Below are positions 57,678-64,000 of a DNA stretch of 64,000 nucleotides, piece after piece; the first letter of the stretch is position 1, and each line of letters starts with the position of its first letter. The position numbers and the translations under genes were made by a program. The stretch covers positions 181,706,115 through 181,770,114 of the forward strand of contig CM060708.1 of NCBI GenBank assembly GCA_030686995.1, written 5' to 3'. Below the pieces are notes generated by a model. That model saw only the letters and a program-made list of their open reading frames with translations, made no database searches and was not told the DNA's origin. Source of the DNA: Artemisia argyi (Eukaryota; Streptophyta; Magnoliopsida; Asterales; Asteraceae).

Positions 57678-58092
57678 AGGTTGCAAAAATCGCGAATCGG
57701 TAGTTGAGCGGTTGACCACTTTGTAGCTTGTAGTCGGTTTAGGCGAGATTAATCGGTGATTAATCGAATTGGCAACACTGACAAATTTTGGTTATTTCCG
57801 GCAAGTTTTGTGTATTTCCGATGAGTTTTAGGTATTTCCAGCAACGTACTTTCTAAAGAACAACTTGTAATAGACTTAAATAGTTACTATAAGTGATCAA
57901 AATAAATTTACAGTGAGTTTTGGGTACTTCCGGCAAGATTTATAGGTTTTCGGCAAGTTTGACCACCGTTGATCGCTGTTGACCACGGTTGACCTATTTG
58001 TTTAACTCAGTTACATAAATTGACAAGGTCAGTGGCCTTTTAGCACCTAATCGACGATTAATCGGTCTTGTAAACATTTTTTTGCAACATTG
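57678..58092. mobile_element. Foldback MITE with GTTGCAAAAA ends
   Basis: The left end AGGTTGCAAAAATCG and right end (inverse of AATGTTGCAAAAAAA) are inverted. Internal CGATTAATCGG-type motifs occur near both ends (about 57745-57770 and 58050-58065). Target duplication unclear. Confidence 0.5.
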
Positions 58093-58263
58093 ATGCTCCC
58101 TATAATTAAAGAATGTTACAGATCTCTAAGTATTACATATTATATATGCATTAATTTTGCTCAATTCATGACATTCTTCAATTATTAAGACATTTCCGTG
58201 CCACATATATATATTAAACAAGCGCGGTAACTCACGCATTGCTACGGGGTGTTTTGCGGCATG

Positions 58264-58342
<79 letters not shown>
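58264..58342. repeat. (TA)n microsatellite
   Basis: About 40 TA units directly left of the foldback at 58343. Confidence 0.95.
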
Positions 58343-60542
<2,200 letters not shown>

Positions 60543-60867
60543 TAGGGCCGTAAATGAACTGGACGTTCAGTGAACCTTTTAACTGTTCGGTAAAAAAAAT
60601 ATGTTTATGTTCGCTTTTTCATTAAATGAACGGACATGAACAATATTTTGCGTTTATTTAACTAAATAGAAGAACATGAACAAAATTATACCCCCGTTAA
60701 TTTATGTTCGTATGATTATGATTTCGTTAATGTTCGTTTGTTTTCATTTATTCGTTTATGTTTATACACCGTATCTTTTAATTATATACTATTAAATTTG
60801 TTTTACTTAACAAAACAACACTTACAGAACATAATATTATGCACACTTTAATAAAGATTTTTTTCAC

Positions 60868-60961
<94 letters not shown>

Positions 60962-61139
60962 AGTGTCTTGATAAACGTACATAAAAAAACATGAACAACA
61001 CACTATCTTAATTAACGAACATGAACAAAAAAACTTTGTCCGTTTAATCGCTCGTGTTCGTTTATTTTTTGGCTAAAAACTAAATGAACGAAGATGAAAA
61101 AAACTTTGTCCGTGTTCGTCTGATTCATTTACGGCCCTA
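60543..61139. mobile_element. hAT-like MITE
   Basis: Ends TAGGGCCGTAAATGAA and its inverse (TTCATTTACGGCCCTA). Flanking 8-mers ATTATTAC and TTCATTAC agree at 6 of 8 positions, as an old 8-bp duplication would. ATGAAC-rich arms surround a (TA)n tract (60873-60958). No coding sequence. Confidence 0.65.
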
Positions 61140-61341
61140 TTCATTACTGTTATCTTAACTATTTTTAAAGGAAAAATGGTCAAAAAGTGAAACCTTAAAA
61201 TGGTCAATTAAGTGAAACTTAAAAATTAAAAATGGAAACACACGATTTGAATCTCATATTAAAGCAAAGTAATTGACTAACAAACAGTAATAGTTACTAA
61301 GTTAACAAATAAATGATTTTTTAGACCACTTATTAAAAGAA
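61140..61341. other. Spacer between two MITEs
   Basis: AT-rich, nothing recognised. Bases 61333-61341 are the left target duplication of the next element. Confidence 0.5.
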
Positions 61342-61626
61342 GGGAAAAATCTTTAATAATGTACCATACTTGTCACAAAAATTACTTTCGTGTAGCGTAC
61401 AAAAAAATAGTTTTTTAATGTACTGAACTTTCATTTTTGTCATTTTTGATGTATTTTCGTCTCTTTTGCCCTTGGATTTTTAATATTTTGAGGGGCAAAA
61501 ATGTCAATAGTACATAAAAAAAAGGTCAAAAAATGAAAGTTCAGTACATCAAAAAGCTATTTTTTTTGTTCACTATACGAAAGTAATTTTTGTGACAAGT
61601 ATAGTACATTATTAAAAAATTTTCCC
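61342..61626. mobile_element. Mutator-type MITE
   Basis: 285 bp, nearly all inverted repeat: ends GGGAAAAAT and ATTTTTCCC-like, arms of about 100 bp with TTACTTTCGTG/ACGAAAGTAA. It is flanked by a perfect 9-bp duplication TTAAAAGAA (61333-61341 and 61627-61635), the size made by Mutator-like transposases. Confidence 0.85.
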
Positions 61627-61635
61627 TTAAAAGAA

Positions 61636-62239
61636 TCAGATCATAACATATCTTTACTCTGTGTTGTACACACAACACACGTTTACAAAAAACACACGAA
61701 CCATTAAAAGATTTTTAAAATTAAGTTTAAAAACCACATAATAAAGAGTGGGAAACTTTTTTGTATTTAATTATACATGTATAGCAACAAGATATTCTTG
61801 CGGCATATAGTTATAGTTATATTTTTGTCACACAAAACACTTAACCAAAATATTATTTTAAATATATGGCGCTAGAAAATCCCGTTATTATAAAAGAGTA
61901 CTCGTATAGTTAAATTAAATAATACAATGCATTTAAATACATATATGGGCCAATGACTTGAACAAACAAAGATTTTTTTTCCATCGCATAAACCTTTTTC
62001 TCTATTGGAAAAAAAAAATCTAAATATAGGCTGCTCGACTATGCAACTACTCGACTCCGAATTTTTTTTGGCTCGACTTCACACTATAATTTTGCTCGAC
62101 TTCACTTTTTTTGGAAAAAAATCGCAAAATTTATGGGCTAGAAATCAACTTGTTTAATTGCTATTTAAACCATTAACTCAACATATATTATAATTAGGAC
62201 GGTATCAACATGGAACAACAATAAACGATGAACAAGGAA
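61636..62239. other. Host intergenic DNA
   Basis: AT-rich. TGCTCGACTTCACT-type phrases repeat at about 62031-62110. No gene seen. Confidence 0.45.
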
Positions 62240-62945
62240 ACTACCATTAGATCATTTTGATTAATGGATGAGATAAAAGGGAATATTTTCGTAAGGGTAA
62301 ACATTACTTTATATATTACAAGGAGAGTTATTTTATGTATCAAACTTTTTTTACGGACTCATTCTCACCATCCATCTAAAAATAAATTAATGGTTGAGAT
62401 TAAATGTATTTTAATATTTCATCCATTTTTTATAATTTAAATATCTCTTAAACCGTTAATCGTTAAATGAAAATGATTACACTATCGCGACGAACATTTA
62501 ATTATATTTTTATAAACGGGCACTTTGATATACTTTCGAAAGAAGAAAAAAAAACGTTTTTTTTTCACGTTTTTTTCCATAGCTGAAAAAATCACATGTG
62601 ATATATCACATATAATATTACATATCGCATGTGATATTAGTGTAATATCACATGTGATTTTTTCGGCCATGAAAAAAAACATGGAAAAAATGAAAAAAAA
62701 AAAAGTTGTCGAAAATATATCAAAATGCCTATCTATAGAAAGATAATTAAATGTTCGTCGTAACGATATATTTTTTTTTGCTTAACGATTAACGGTTTGA
62801 AAGATATTAATATTTGAAAAAAAATGATGATAGTGAATTTTTTAAATTGTTAATTAATCTTATCCAATAAATCAAATAAAGATGGATAATGAAGATTAAT
62901 CCCTTGATATGTAAATAAAGTTTGGTCTTCAAATGATCTTAAATC
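62240..62945. mobile_element. Large imperfect inverted repeat (foldback element)
   Basis: Arms converge on about 62600. Paired landmarks are AAACCGTTAATCGTTAA (62451) with its inverse (62783), ACGAACATTTAATTAT (62490) with ATAATTAAATGTTCGT (62743), and a central ATCACATGTGAT-type palindrome group (62590-62665). Outer ends near TTAGATCATTT are less certain. Confidence 0.6.
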
Positions 62946-63068
62946 ATATATTATTTGAGATAATCGATTAGAGGATAGTTGGGTTATAATTTTGTAATCA
63001 ATTAGCTATAATTTTTAAACAAAAAATAAACAAATAATGAATCAGGAATTCAAAAAATAAATAAATGA

Positions 63069-63117
<49 letters not shown>

Positions 63118-64000
63118 TCAAGGACCAAAAAAGAAAAAAGGGACCACCATTTTTATCACAAAATTGTATGAACGGCATTATGCTTCCTCTAATATAATTA
63201 TCACAAAATTGTATGAACGCATTATGCTTCCTCTAATATTTATATTCTCATTTATTTTAACACTTAAGGCCAACGGTTCATTATCACATAATATTCCTTG
63301 CATCTAAAAATTATAGTTTATATTTTCTTTTTTGAGATATCTCAAAATAATTATTCATTTTTCATTCTAAGTAAAAAGAAAAGAATTTAATGAGGGAATA
63401 TTATGGGTATATTTGCCGACAAGTAGCAGTAGCACTAAGCAGTAAGTAGTAAGCAGCAGCTGTTTGTCTAAAAAACGTTTTTAGTTAACGTAATAATAGC
63501 TATAATTATAAGTGTTAAATTACGAAAAAAAGCATGTAAACATTAAAACAAAAACTTGAACAAATAATAAACTTATTATTTATAAGTTACTCGTTACTTT
63601 TAATAGTATGTAACTATGTACTGCTATATAAAACCATTCATATCTCTTTAATAGACAAATATGTATGTTGTCATCCCAACCCAACTTATTTTGACTAGTT
63701 AAAAACTCACCCATTATGGCACCTTTAGTTACTGATATTGGACACGAACAATCCTAATCATACTACATTACTACTACATGTCTTGTTTCATATATGTTGA
63801 CATAAATAATGCCTAAAAACATTATTAACATATTATCAATATCTTTATGTTTTGATTATTACAAAATAAAAACCCATTGAACTAAAATTTATGACGTAAA
63901 CAAGTATTTAGTGATTAATATTCTCTTTACATCCAAATCACTTAAGGTATGAATAAACAAATTGTTTATTGCAATCTATGATCAAAGAAATTTTTTTCTA
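62946..64000. other. Host intergenic DNA to the window end
   Basis: No gene. It contains a (TAA)n tract (63070-63115), a tandem duplication of a 46-bp unit with CACAAAATTGTATGAACG (about 63155-63240), and a GTAGCAGTAG/AAGCAGTAAG-type short repeat at 63421-63461. Confidence 0.5.
63070..63115. repeat. (TAA)n microsatellite
   Basis: About 15 trinucleotide units. Confidence 0.95.

Overview
The window is plant nuclear DNA from a eudicot. Evidence: LTR retrotransposons primed by plant-type tRNA sites, a CACTA DNA transposon, many foldback MITEs, long (TA)n and (TAA)n microsatellites, GT-AG introns, and one plant secondary-metabolism gene (UGT75-like glucosyltransferase). The repeat families resemble those of asterids, perhaps Asteraceae, but that is an impression and not proven.

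About 54 kb of the 64 kb is one nested transposon stack that can be unpicked to the base from target-site duplications (TSDs). Element A (94-54395, TSD ATACC) is a decayed Tat-lineage Ty3/gypsy element with gag, pol and a spliced antisense ORF. Its 3' LTR was split at 10168/54014 by element B (10169-54008, TSD CATAC), a short gag-only element with 1.4 kb LTRs. B's own 3' LTR was then hit three times: by element C (16799-33515, TSD TACTT), a Sirevirus-like element without pol that carries two extra genes; by E (33608-48425), a solo LTR; and by G (48555-53915, TSD TAT), a CACTA element with a decayed Ulp1-like exon. C was interrupted by D (22349-29074, TSD GTACC), a reversed younger copy of the B family. 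E was interrupted by F (35760-46242, TSD AGGGT), an element with 3.8 kb LTRs and a 591-codon zinc-knuckle ORF.

Downstream of the stack, 54401-64000 is host DNA. It holds a UDP-glycosyltransferase on the minus strand (55353-56781) broken by a small frameshifting deletion, promoter-like stretches without a recognisable gene, and at least four foldback elements (57678-58092, 58343-59032, 60543-61139, 61342-61626) plus a large inverted repeat at 62240-62945.

Pol is found only in A, and A is broken, so B, C, D and F must have moved using enzymes encoded elsewhere. The most interesting material is non-coding: GC-rich hairpin cassettes placed before each presumed transcription unit of C, palindrome clusters in the B/D promoter, a stem-loop that covaries between B/D and F just before the 3' end, a four-copy hairpin repeat in F, and an LTR segment resembling the 5' half of the tRNA-Asp that primes the same element.
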